Positions 43,780 through 55,739 of a stretch of 64,000 nucleotides of DNA are shown piece after piece (position 1 is the first letter of the stretch; the number at the start of each line of letters is the position of its first letter). The notes under the pieces were generated by a model that saw nothing but the letters and a program-made list of their open reading frames with translations, made no database searches and was not told where the DNA came from. The DNA is from Tamarix chinensis (Eukaryota; Streptophyta; Magnoliopsida; Caryophyllales; Tamaricaceae): positions 5,456,564-5,520,563 of the forward strand of contig CM060175.1 of the NCBI GenBank assembly GCA_030549775.1, in the 5' to 3' direction. The position numbers were made by a program, and so were the translations under genes.

Positions 43780-44410
43780 GGTTTTATTTGGAACCACTTG
43801 ATTGGTCTTGAAACTGATTAACTATTTTGCCTCAAAATTAGGACTCTATACTTTTAAAAACTCATAAATTGAAAGATAGATTACTAAAGACTTTAAATCT
43901 TGAGAAGAAAAGGTTTTACCTCTTCTCGAACACTTCTACTGGTTTCATCAAATCTATCAATTGGTTCATTAATCGATTGATTGGTTTGACTAGCTAGGCT
44001 ATGGGTTATATCCTTATAGAAAGCCTTTTTGTTTGTGTTTGAATACTTTGAGTGGTTTCATCAAATAGATCAATTGGTTTAACTAACTAGGCTAAGGATT
44101 GAGACAAAATGCAAAATGGTTTCAGTTAAGGGCTAAATCGATCAACTAGTTTGAGAAACCCCATTAGCTAGTCAACATGGCACATTAACTAGTTTGCTAA
44201 ACCATTTGACTATTCTTATATGTTTAAGGAGAAAAAAGTTACAGTACGAAACACATATACTAGTTATAATAATCAATACACTAGTTTCTACAATGGTAAC
44301 ATTTGCACATGAGGTATGGGCATAATCCCTTGACTAGTTTAACTAACCAGTCAATAGGTTAGGGTAATCGATCGACTGTTACCTTGAACTAATCAGCTGG
44401 TTGACATTAA
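43780..44410. repeat. Palindrome-type CAATTGGTT/GACTGGTT cluster 1
   Basis: Dense repeats of degenerate words such as TCAATTGGTT, ACTAGTTT, ATCGATTGATTGGTTTGACT and ATCGATCGACTG. Two ~113-bp-spaced units begin TGGTTTCATCAAATMKATCA (about 43940 and 44053). Non-coding. Confidence 0.6.
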
Positions 44411-47400
44411 ATACTAATAACTATGTTTGTTATTGGTAGCATATATATATATATATATTACTCAAATGACTACATTGTTGGGTATAAGTATAAATAGCAT
44501 TTATAAGATAGAATAAAAATTAACTTTTGAGATATCATTAATAATCAAAGCTTATATTGTTTACTCCCACTTACAATTAATTCTCAACTATTTGCTTTCA
44601 TATTCATCTCAAGTTGAGATTTTATAAATATACTTCTTTCTAGCTAGATTACAGTAACAAATTATTCATTCAATTTTATATTTGTATCAATTGTAAGATA
44701 CTTTGTAATCAACCACAACTATCTTAAAAAATCCCTATATTTAGGAAATGTATTGCCTAGTATTCTTGTGATAGGTCATTGAATTTGTAGATCCATAAAC
44801 CTATAGAGGATAACTATTAAATCATTGCCTAGAAGGTTATTGTGATAGTAGGCTCATAAACCAAGATAGAGGTGAAAATCAATAAAATACGCTAAGGAAT
44901 TAAAATCTAAAAGACAAACCCTTTTGGTATAGATGTATATAAATTCTATTATCAAGCCATTATATATTGTGTGACAAAATTTTAATTTTTCATTTCCATT
45001 CTAAATAACCTTATTCACACTTTCTTCAGGTTTTTTTCAACACCATGGAAACTGAAATCAATGAACACCATTGGTGTCAAATTAAACCGCAAAAGTGTAC
45101 CAATAACCTAAAAAAATTGATCACTTGTTAATGAATTGAGCCTCAATTTCTAGAGAATTTATTACTAAGTATGTTAAACCAACAACAATGGTAAACATAC
45201 TATGCCAAAAATTACCAATGAAACAAAACTAATTAGAGAATAAGATTCTCTTATCCAACCATGTTACAAATGGAAAATCCTCCATGAAAGGGTAGGTAAA
45301 GCTTCCGTGAGAAATAAAGAGAGAGAGAGAAGAAGTGGAGAGGAGAAACATATATTACTTTTGATTTTTGATTGATATAATTCATTATATATTATGTGTA
45401 TTATATGTACAACATTCTCTTAAGCAGCTTGCTTAACAACTACATAATAGCTTAAATAGATTAACAACTTATTTAACAAAATAGGTTGTTGCATGTAATA
45501 GATTCTCTAATTCCAACATACCTCATTTTCTATCTCCCTAGTAATTCCTTCATGATATCTAAATTCCCTATCCCTTCTACACAATGATTCTCTCCTTGAC
45601 TATGAAGAAAAGAAAGAACCTTATTCACATAAACAAACCCCATTTTTCAAATTGTTTATTGACCATTTGAATATGCTAGGGTTTCTTTAGCGGATATTCA
45701 AATTCATGTCAAAAGATATTGATTTGTTCAAGAAGGACTTTGCAAAGAAATATATTGTTACTTTTATTTACAAATTGAGGGGAAAAGTGAAACATAAGAA
45801 GAAGGAAAGACAATTAGAGGAAAGCAAGATTAAGAATAAGGTAACTAAGGCAACATCCTCTTTATCTAATAAATAAGAGGTGAAGAAAGATGGTAGTGAT
45901 AGTGTGGTGATTTTATTGGCTTGTTTGGTGGTGTGGGTGTTAAAGTCAGTAATCGAAAGGAGATAAAGTGGGAAAATGATAGAAGGTGTGATATTTTTTT
46001 CCCTTTTCTATTAATTTATTCTAATGTAAGGGAAATGCTAAAATGGATATTAAACATAAAATTTGACATCCTGAACCCCTAAAACTAAAGAAGGGCTACT
46101 TTGTACATAACCTTCAAACTCAAGGTTGTATGGTGAATTTCCAAAAACATAAGATTGTTTCATATATATATATATATATACTAAACTCAAGGCTATTTGG
46201 TACATTTTTATAAAATAATAATTTATCATTCATAATTTAAAAATAATTCTATATTTATTCTAATAATTATATAATCGTTTAATGGCCATTACAATATATA
46301 CTTTAATATATGGTCAGTGCTTGAACTTCATTTAATTTTTGGGTGTAACTCTCTACAAATATGAATATCAATATCATCCTTTTAATCCTTATTTTCAAAA
46401 AGTTTATCATAGAATTTTCCATATTTATTTGATTATGCTGCGATGGACGCCAATCTAGTCTATCAATGGAAGTGTTCAACCTTATCTACACGACAACAAA
46501 TTCTACTACTCTAGTGTTGTGATATGCATGTATATTCTTTCACCCTACAAGAACCCTTTTGGATAGTAAATCAAAAACTGTGAAATCAGAACATCAATAA
46601 CAATGCAATAGTATACTCAAATCAAAGATGCCAAAATTTGAATATTTTATTTCTATCCTTTTAAGTGATACAAATAATTAATAAGCATTTAAACCCTGTT
46701 TTCTCTCTCTCTAAGATTAATCAGGAACAATCATATTGATTAATCTACTCAATTAAATAATCATCGTTTCTAATTGAGATTTCTCTTCATAAAATCTAAA
46801 AACCTTGTTCTTGATTTTTCTACTTGAATAAGAACTCTCGCTTTCAATAAAGTTTTTCCTAGATCTAACCCCCAACGTTTAGATACACAAGTGATAACCA
46901 CAAGAGAATTCTTAGATCTAATTATTATATCTAAACCCCCACACTCTCCCCAAAGTTGTGATTTTCACACAAAACCTTTGCATGTGCTAGGTTAAAATGC
47001 TCTCTTTTGTGCACTTGATCTCTTGATAATATAAAAGAGCCCTTTATATAAGATAATAAATAAAGCTAAAACAAACTAAGAGAAACCCAAAATATTAATG
47101 ATTACATATTCATGAAACTTCTCTAATATAATTAATTACATGTTAATAACCAATAATAATTATGTCCATAATTACCATTAGTCACTTCATCAATTACCAT
47201 ATGTTACTCTCTGATGGTTTAATGACCAACATTATTCATTCTCTTTGTTTCTTTATTCTATATCCTTTTTAGCACCTTAAACATGGACTTATATCTCAAT
47301 AAATTACAACACTTATATGAGAACATAATATTTATCTTTTCCTATCAATATTCAATCAATATTTGTGAATTTTTAAAAATTCAGATATGCAGAAAGGCTT

Positions 47401-47758
47401 GAAAGAATTTTCTCTTTATCTTTGGTCATCATCATCATCTAGTAAGCCATATGTGAATGTGGTATTGTTGAGCACAACCAATACTCTAGTCCTCATCCTC
47501 ATCTATCAAGTTGAATGTAGATGTTGTTCCATGAAGTATTTTGTTGAGCACATCTAGTGGTATGAACAATTGATTGCCAAAGTTCAATTACATATTTGCA
47601 TTCAAAGAGGGACAAGCTAACTGCCATAGTGGTGTTTCCCTTAGGGATCCTTGCCCACTAATTACCGGTGGTCATTATTCGAGTTCTGCTCTTAGGCACC
47701 TAACTGCCCCTCCCTTTGTCCAGACCCTCCTCTAGTGTACTAAAATGTACTAAAACAT
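44411..47758. other. AT-rich intergenic/repeat DNA without supported genes
   Basis: Contains TA microsatellites (about 44440 and 46162) and a possible LTR-like stretch at about 46580-47350. A short open run at about 45705-45875 (MSKDIDLFKKDFAKKYIV...) is without recognisable similarity. Nothing here can be called a gene. Confidence 0.45.
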
Positions 47759-47760
47759 TA

Positions 47761-48001
47761 CTCCATCGGTATAAAAAAGAAATTCATTATGTCATTAAAT
47801 TTTTGCATAAAAAAGAAAGCCATTTTGAAAAAGTTAAAACCTACTTTTCAATTTTACCCTTAATTTTTTTAATTATATATACATGAACTATTTTATTATT
47901 TTTTAATAAAGCATGTAAGTATAATTTTATGACTATGTTTATTAGTTCTTTAAAAAAGTATGCAAATTAATAAAATGACTTTATTTTTAATAGGAATGGA
48001 G
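47761..48001. mobile_element. Stowaway-like (Tc1/mariner) MITE
   Basis: 241 bp flanked by TA duplications (47759-47760 and 48002-48003). Left end CTCCATCGGTATAAAAAAG; right end reverse-complemented CTCCATTCCTATTAAAAATA. AT-rich interior without coding potential. Confidence 0.8.
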
Positions 48002-48003
48002 TA

Positions 48004-50880
48004 TATTTAAAGAAGAGATTTCAATGATTAATTTTTATTCTAGCACAAAACACAATAACGTCCATACACCATATCTGATCACACATGAATGACCTTTTAG
48101 ATAAAAAGTTAACTTTAATTCTCTACTTATGCATTTCTCTATATATCTCTTTGATTTTGTAGAAAGCACAAGTTAAATTTATTATTTAGTTTTATAAAAT
48201 TTCTTTGTTAATTTATAAAACGAAAGTTTTATTAGATAGTTTTGCAAATTTTGAATTATTTTTTTGACATATTATTTATTGAATACTCTTTTAACATCAA
48301 ATGATTTTGCGTCATTATTAATTTTTTAAATTGCACATAAATTATAATTTTTTAAATTGTTCTCTCTCTCTCTCTCTAATATATTAATGTACCTATATAT
48401 ATTTCACACACACACACACATATATGAACATTATATATTAAACAGATTGATAAACTAGTTAATGGGGGGGTACTACGGATTCAACATACGAAAATAATCA
48501 TTTTCATCACGTAGGATACAACAAAAATCCAGGTGTGATCCGGATAATGTTTTACAAAATTTATAATTTGTTCAATGAAATGGCTCACTTAAGCTCTTAT
48601 CCTTATATTTGACGGAGCAATGCACAGACCATTCTCCTGAAAATAATTCCAACGACAGCTAAAATCTCATCTATGTTGGATAAGGGATTTCCTACGTGGA
48701 TGTCAAGTGTGTGTGTGTGTGTCTGTAATCTTATAGTTGGACTGATATCATGCATGCGACTAAGCAAGTAAATAAATTTGGTGTCTTATGTCTTATCTTA
48801 TTGACATTTCATGATCATCATATATATACATATACACCATGTTTTTTATTTTTATTTTTATTTTTCCATTTCTAAATGATCATACGAGCTATTTTTTTTT
48901 TAAAAAAAATATGGAAATTGTCAAAATATAATCGGATAAGATGGATGAGACGTCTTTATGCAGAACAATTTTTTAGATTAAGTTGAAAACCCTTTTGATA
49001 TATTATGTTGACAAAAACTATATAATACTCGTTAATGAGAAGTATCCCTATTACGTGCCTTGCCAACCTTTTTTGTAGGTTAAAAATGATCAAAGAGACC
49101 GTTTCATATAACTCATGCATGCTCACAGGTGAGACTTGATATAATATTTCATTTTTCAAAATCTTATTTTTGATTTAACTAAAAAATATATATTATTTAA
49201 TGTAAGTTAAACCTTAATTTTTTTTCTAAATTGTTTTATTTAAATATTTTATATGTCAAAAATATTGGCACATATATATTATTAAATCATTTCAAAGTTA
49301 TATCTATGGTTTCCAAACCCTTAATATGATTTTCTTTTCATAAATCTATTTAAGCCATTTTTAACTATCAAAAGTTTTCAATATATTTTTACATTACATA
49401 TATACCTCATTCTAATATTATTTTATGTCATATTGTGATTTGTAAGGTAATATAAAAGGGTTTTTTATAGTAAGTGTTTCCATTATAGCTTAAGCACACC
49501 CTTCTTCCTCCTCTTCTTCTTCTTGATAGATAGAGGTAAACAAAAGCAAATACAAGGCTAATAGTCAAGTTCGGCTTGTAGAGAGACAAGCAAGGGTGAT
49601 GGACAAAGGAAACTAAACAATAACACCAAAATAGGCAAGGTCTTCAAGAGAGCATCACACTAAGAAGGAATAGATGTTATCCTTTCTAATGCATCTTGTA
49701 GTCCGATAGTGATGTACACACACTTCTCTCCCCCCAAAAGGCTACTCAACTAAAATTTTATATTCAATCAAAATATTTTTCTTATGAAGCTTTTGGGATT
49801 TAAATCATTTAAAATGTTGCTAAGAAAGTTTTGGTTGATTTTATTTATTTTAACTATTTCTTTTGGATTCCATCCTTAAAATTGTATTATGAATATTTTA
49901 GCTAAAAAAAGGCATCATATGCTTATGAAAAATTGTTCTTAAAATACGTTTTAGTTATAAATTGATAAAAAAAAGTTAGATCTGGAGGTTTTGGTAAATT
50001 TTCAAATAATTTTGATATTTATTGTTGAATTTACCTTAAAATTTTGATTTTTCACTGTTATTAATATATTTAATATTTTCACCTATCAAAAATTTACAAA
50101 AAACTATGTATTTGAGCTTATAACAACGTTATGAGGGTTTATCTAAATTTTCATAATTTATTTCATCGAATACCAATTTCTTTAGATTTTCTCTAAATAA
50201 ATTACATTTAAATTTGTCCAACAACCCATAAGGCTTTGTTTGGTCAGGAAACACAACAGACCTACCAATATCAACCCTTCCCTTTATTTTATGCACCACC
50301 ATTGAGATTTAGACAACTCTTTTGTAGCTTTTGATCTTAACCATCAAAATTATGAGAACACGCATATTTTATTCTCTTTTCTCTTAAGCACCACATCCTA
50401 ACACTGAAGTGAAGAGCCTCTTCCTCTCTCTTCCCTCATAGAGGCCAAGAATCAGCCTATACATCCCACACTCATTTTGTTTTGTATTTAAAAATTTACT
50501 ACACATTTACTCCTCCTCTTCTCTTTTTAAAAATATCTAAGGATTCAAGAACTTCTTCTTCACTTCTTCTCTCTTCAGTTATGGTTATACTCTCCTTTTT
50601 AAATTTAATTTTATTCTCTTCCTATATTTTAAAAGCTTTAATCTAGCCCCTCTTTATTTTCTCCTTAAAAAAAAAGGAGAGTTAGGCTTTAGTAATATGA
50701 AAGGATTCTTGATTTCCACTTATTCTTAAAGCCATCCATGTTTGCTAAGCGTTTTTTTAATTAATTAAGAATCTATGGAAGAGGCTTGCAAAGCTAGTCC
50801 TTTCTTTTTCTTAGAGCTTAATGACACCCTCATTTTTTTTACTACTGACAAATTATATTTTTATTAAATACTTGCAAAAA
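48004..50880. other. AT-rich intergenic DNA with microsatellites
   Basis: CT, CA and GT dinucleotide tracts at about 48361-48420 and 48707-48722. No gene or delimitable element seen. Confidence 0.5.
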
Positions 50881-52800
50881 TGAAAGTAAAACCACCTATG
50901 AAAAATAGGTTTTATCGCCATACATAACATAATATAGGCATCACACCACTCCATCTCATACAAGATACAAAGCTAAGTATCTAAAACCAACAAAACATAG
51001 AATAACCAAACACGCTATATAAATGTCATAAGGGTATAGATTTTTAGGGTTTACAACCAAGGCTACTCAAACCTAAAATAAGTACAAAAAGAAATAGTTC
51101 AATATCCAAATCAAATAACAACAACATCAGAAAATCCATCTTTGTCACCAAGAGAATCCATCTTGGTCACCAAAGGACCACGAAAAGAGATAATGCTTCA
51201 TAAATGCCAATGATCGGATATTTCAGAGTAAAGATAAAGGAATGACCGACTACTAGCCATCCTCACAAACTTACACAATTTCCTCAGGTTACCATAAAAG
51301 AACACGTCAGTATTAAACATACTAAGTAAAAGAAATTATCTTATCATGTGGTTCATGGCACTTAAGGATATAATTAACAACATAACATGCTTATACCCAG
51401 TTATACCGCCATATGGTAACATACATGTGTATGATTAATAAACATGCAAGGGCCATAATTAATTATCTCAATTAGATGTTGACCATATAATCTATAATTA
51501 TTTAAGAAATATCGCATGAGTGCACTATGTTATCCACCAACTCAACCATGATAACATGTCAAAATTAGTGATAATCATGATAGCCATAAGAAATTGGATA
51601 TAAGCATGCACTAAACTTGAATATATGCCAAGTTAGTAACCATCTCCTTGCTAGGTATCCTTACATTTAACTATTAATACCCATAAATGTATTAAACTAT
51701 AAGTAGAGTATAGGAATTATTAGAACCAAATTGGTTCCCCTTATGCGAAGGCAAACCATAATACAAGCTACCCCTAATGATCTACTTTGAGAGTCAAAGA
51801 AAAAATCTTTCCCTTTTAATATTAGTATCTTATTAAGAAAGAACACTTAGCATTAGAAGGCCATCCAATTACTAGACAAAAATATAGTATTCTTCATTGC
51901 TCACCATTTATAGTGTTTAGGGTGATAACACAAACACTTGACTAATTATGCTAAACCATTACTTAATCCACGATCAAAATTTCAAGAATTAACCACAAAA
52001 ATATCATATAATACCCCAATTGACTGATCCACAACATCAATGTATTGGTCTAGGACCACAACAAGAAAAAATAAGGAAGCAAAAACATAATAACCATCTA
52101 ACTAGTTTGGCACAAATTAGTCACTTGATCTGACCAAATAACTAGTCATTCCCCATAATTGGTCTACTAATTGCTAATGAAGATCAACTAAATAAAATCA
52201 CTTAACTAGTTGGGTGGTTGGGTAGAACTAACTGATTGGTAACTAGTTAACCGATCTCATCCTAAACTAGTTGGTTAGTTCCTCAGGAACAAGACTATAC
52301 ACACTTATTTGAGCTATAACATACATTTCTAAATCAATCCACACACTAACCACATGCATAGATATTATCTCATAACTCCAAGTTATAAATCTAATCATGG
52401 TCTTTAATAAATTATACTTAGATTTTCATCAAGACACGAAAAAAATGTTTATATACACAATTTCATCAAAATGGTTATAAAACTATGCAAAGCACTTTAA
52501 CTTCATGCAAAACACATCATACAAATCATGCTAAAACTTGATTGGGAAAGTTATGATGCTTAAATAAAACATAAATAGAGAAAATCCATGGTGATAAATC
52601 TTATTAAATATGCATAAAAAATCCTATTTTCATGATTTTATACCCGCACTTATAGATGTTTACCAAACACATGCTCAATATCATATTTCCTTCTTCAAAA
52701 ACTTATGCTACCATAAAAAAGTGAGCCAAGCACACCCTTTTCATTAAATTGATGCGTGCGCAAAAAGGAAAGAATGGGCATATAGACTTGAGGTGTTACA
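50881..52800 (+). repeat. LTR-like debris ending at a primer-binding-site relic
   Basis: The region contains a palindromic cluster (about 52020-52290: AACTAGTTGG, TAACTAGTTAACCGATC). It ends with GGTGTTACA at 52800, followed by AATGGTATTTAGAG, a degenerate form of the AATGGTATCAGAGC seen after Cassandra-type 5' LTRs. Only about the last 35 bases resemble the LTR at 53452-53757, so the 5' LTR of that element has been truncated or replaced. Confidence 0.45.
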
Positions 52801-53451
52801 AATGGTATTTAGAGTAAAACTATGGCTAGAGATGTAAACAAAGTGAATTTTACCCAACATTTGACAATTTTTATCCGATAGATACTTAAACTAATATAGA
52901 TTAACGGAGACGGACAAAGATATAGAGGATGAAAAAAATACCCATCGGGTTTGGGTACAGATACTGGTATGGAATATCCATATCCATATCCGTACCCATA
53001 CCCATACCCATACCCATATTTGTACCTGTTTACTTGATATATAATTACCCTTAATTTAAATATAGTATAAAGGTTGAAATTATCATTTGGCTTAACTCTA
53101 AATGGATTTATTCATTGGGTAATGGATTTATCCATCGGATAATATCCATTAACGGGTAAATGGATAACTTGTTGGAAAATGAATATCTAAAGGATACGGA
53201 TATGGATGTGTTAGTCGATACCTTTTCGGGTATGGGTACATATTTAGGTACATATTTTCTTATTGGGTACGGATACCGGTATAGGTATACCCACCCTAAA
53301 CTCACCTCGCTCACATCCCTAAATGTGACATCAAGATGAACTTGGATGAGCCTGTCAATTGCTTAGTAGGACGATTCTTGGGATAAACTATATTGAGACA
53401 ATTAATAGTCATGGTACTACGAGGACATTGCATTCTTTGAGTGGGGGTGAA
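52801..53451 (+). mobile_element. Internal region of a Cassandra-like TRIM, split by a MITE
   Basis: Primer-binding relic AATGGTATTTAGAG at 52801, then AAACTATGGCTAGAG. After a MITE (52827-53321) come TTAGTAGGACGATTCTTGGG and the polypurine tract GAGTGGGGGTGA just before the 3' LTR at 53452. Without the MITE the internal part is only about 156 bp, as expected for a terminal-repeat retrotransposon in miniature, with no coding capacity. Confidence 0.65.
52827..53321. mobile_element. hAT-like MITE with GGGTAC/CCCATACCC arrays
   Basis: 495 bp. Ends TAGAGATGTAAACAAAGTGA and, reverse-complemented, TAGGGATGTGAGCGAGGTGA. The interior has a CCCATACCCATACCC array (about 52990-53020) and complementary GGGTACGGATACCGGT-type words near the right end, so arms can pair. 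Flanking 8-mers agree at only 5 of 8 positions. Confidence 0.65.
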
Positions 53452-53757
53452 TGCAATACCCCAAAATTGAGGGGAGTATTATAAGGATTGATATGGATAC
53501 TTATATCAATATGGTGTACCATCATTTTGGTGATGACATCTTAAGAACTCTATAGTTAAGCATGTTGGCTATGGAGTAATTTTTAGGATGAATAACCCTC
53601 TTGGAAAGTTTAAAAAAAATTCAAATATTTTTTGGTAAGTGCATGAGTGAGGAAAAAACACACTAAAAGGACTTATGTTGATATGTGGAGCTAGCCAATC
53701 AATCTAAAAGTTCTCTAAGGTAACCCTTGAGTGGTCCTATCAACTCGGAGTGTTATA
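53452..53757 (+). repeat. Cassandra-like LTR carrying 5S rRNA-derived sequence
   Basis: Begins TGCAATACCCC right after a polypurine tract and ends AGTGTTATA; 306 bp. At about 53536-53612 it contains words in 5S rRNA order: AAGAACTC, GTTAAGCATGTTGGCTATGG, GGAGTAATTTTTAGGATGAA, then CCCTCTTGGAAAG. These match the 3' half of plant 5S (AGAACTCCGAAGTTAAGCG...GAGTAGTACTAGGATGGG...CTCCTGGGAAG). It then continues GTGCATGAGTGAGGA and TATGTGGAGCTAGCC, as in Cassandra LTRs from memory. Confidence 0.75.
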
Positions 53758-53789
53758 TCAATCACTTAACAAAACCACAAAAGAGATAA

Positions 53790-54950
53790 TAAAGAGCCTT
53801 CTTCTAGCTGGAAAGCCCAAAGCCTTCAACTTCTTGAGCTCCTTTAAAAAACAAAAGAAGACTTATTAAAACTTTTCAATTTTTTTTATCAAACCAAACC
53901 AAACCAAAGCTTACAATTAGTGAAAATAAATAGAACACTCAAACTCTTCCCAAAGTTAGAGAGAGCCAAGAAGTTTCTTAAGCCTTTAAATTTCTCCTAA
54001 TTATACTCCTCTATTGTTTCAGGAAAAAAAACATGAGTTAGATGAAGGATCAAAGGAAGGAAAAATAAGAGTAAATTTCTAGGAAATAGAAGATAAAAGC
54101 TTACTGGAAGAAAAGAGAAAAAAATGGACATAATGTAAGGTAGAGAGAAACCATCGACACTTAGGAGAATAATGGGGGAAAGATAGGGAAATTAAAGGAA
54201 TGAGGTATAATTATAAAGAGCCATGGAAATTCCATATTCTCCTTTTACATTGATCAATAAATCACACAAAATGAATGGAAATATGTAGTGGCATGTGTTT
54301 TTTCCCAATAAGTGAGTTCATTCTTTAGCTTAGAGGACAAGGTCAACTAAGCCATGCACAAAAGAGGAAAAAAGGACAAAAGGGGGTCATATGGTAAATT
54401 AGCTTGTCAACTGATTATGTTGGCAAATCACACAAAATATCAATAATTTGATAAAGGAGAAAGGTGAAGAAGAAGAAAATAAAAGGTGAGGTCATCAAAA
54501 GCCAATTTTGATAAATATAATCCAAAAAAATTTGCTAAACACTCAAATAAACAATCATAGAAATCCTACAAAATTATTTATAATCAAACCATAGCTTATC
54601 ACCAAATTATATAACCATTAGGAAAAGATTTAAATCAAACCAAACTTGAAAATAACACATTGTTGAGAAACTAATGGATTAGTTCGGTATAACCAATGAC
54701 TCATTTCACTATTTAACTAGGCTATTAGAATCAATTAGATAGTTATTTAGGTTTTAGAACTTCTTGAAAAGTAGTAGTATGTCAACTGGTATACTCTAAA
54801 CCAGTTAGTTGGTTTTCAAAAAACTAAGTGTCCCCACTTTTTTCAAATCCTTTCCAAACCCCTTTCAGAAACCACACGTTAAACACATTTTAATCATAAA
54901 GAAACACATAAAATTAACACACATTAAAGACCTAGAGGGTGGGGGTACTA
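53790..54950 (-). repeat. Possible 3' LTR of the gypsy relic to its right
   Basis: On the minus strand the pol relic (55180-55730) is followed by TTTGAGGATGATGCCTC and a GATAGGGTAGTG tract, then TTTTAGTACCCCCACCC near 54948, resembling a PPT and LTR start. A palindromic cluster lies at about 54660-54830 (TCAACTGGTATACTC, AACCAGTTAGTTGG). The left boundary is guessed. Confidence 0.35.
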
Positions 54951-55179
54951 AAACACTACCCTATCAAAAGAGGCATCATCCTCAAAGCAAGATCAAAACA
55001 AAAATGTTATAGAAGGAAAGGGTTAAACAATTTTTACAGGAATTTAACTAAGAAACTAAGGCAATACATAATCATGTAAGCAATATAAAAAGGAATAAGG
55101 ATAAGGGGCTTGATACCCCTTTAAAAGAAATGAGAAAACTAGATAAATAACAAACCTATGCAAAAAAAAGTTTAGATAC

Positions 55180-55730
55180 TTTTCTCACATTTCCTCATCA
55201 AACTTCTCAATGGCTTTCTTGGCTCCATATTGTAACCAAAGAAATTTAAAAATTAGAATGGTATTCATATATTTCTCTTTGGTATTGGTATCAAGGATAA
55301 GTATCACTCACTTCTCATAGATCAACGATTTGTTGAACTCAATTGTCTCTAGTTGGATGATGTAAGATGAGTCTCTAACATAATTCTTCAACTGATATAT
55401 TTAAAAGACATTATGCACAAATGGTGACTCCATAGACAACGATAGCTAATGAAAAATCTCATCAACTCCTTCTAAAGTTCTATAAGGACCAATATACCTT
55501 AAATTATGCTATCCCTTCATACCAAATTTCATCATTCCTTTGGTGGGAAAGGTCCTCAAGAGGACTATGTCACCCACCTCATAACTATATATCACCCACC
55601 TCATAACCATATGTCCTTCATACCGCATTTCATTCGTCCTTTGGTGGTAAATGGTTGAAGAGTTATATAAACTCAAATAAGACATTCTAATTACAAATGT
55701 ATGATAAAGGTCCAAGAGTAAAACTAACAT
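55180..55730 (-). pseudogene. Ty3/gypsy integrase C-terminal relic
   Basis: Minus-strand pieces: EVGDIVLLRTFPTKGMMKFGMKG, stop, RYIGPYRTLEGVDEI, VHNVF, YQLKNYVRDSSYIIQLETIEF, then a chromodomain-like tail. These follow the end of plant gypsy pol (VGDHVFLKVSP...RYIGPYEILERVG...VHNVFHVSQLRKYV). There are several stops, and a ~102-bp tandem duplication lies inside. The rest of pol is not visible upstream. Confidence 0.75.
55512..55653. repeat. ~102-bp tandem duplication within the gypsy relic
   Basis: CCTTCATACCAAATTTCAT...TTTGGTGGGAAAGG at 55513-55551 recurs as CCTTCATACCGCATTTCATT...TTTGGTGGTAAATGG at about 55615-55653. Between them a ~23-bp unit (TCACCCACCTCATAAC) is itself doubled. Confidence 0.75.
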
Positions 55731-55739
55731 AAAGAAAAT

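Noticed and set aside
53536..53612. Functional 5S rRNA gene
   Set aside because: Only the 3' half is recognisable, with many substitutions, and it sits inside an LTR with PPT and LTR-type ends.
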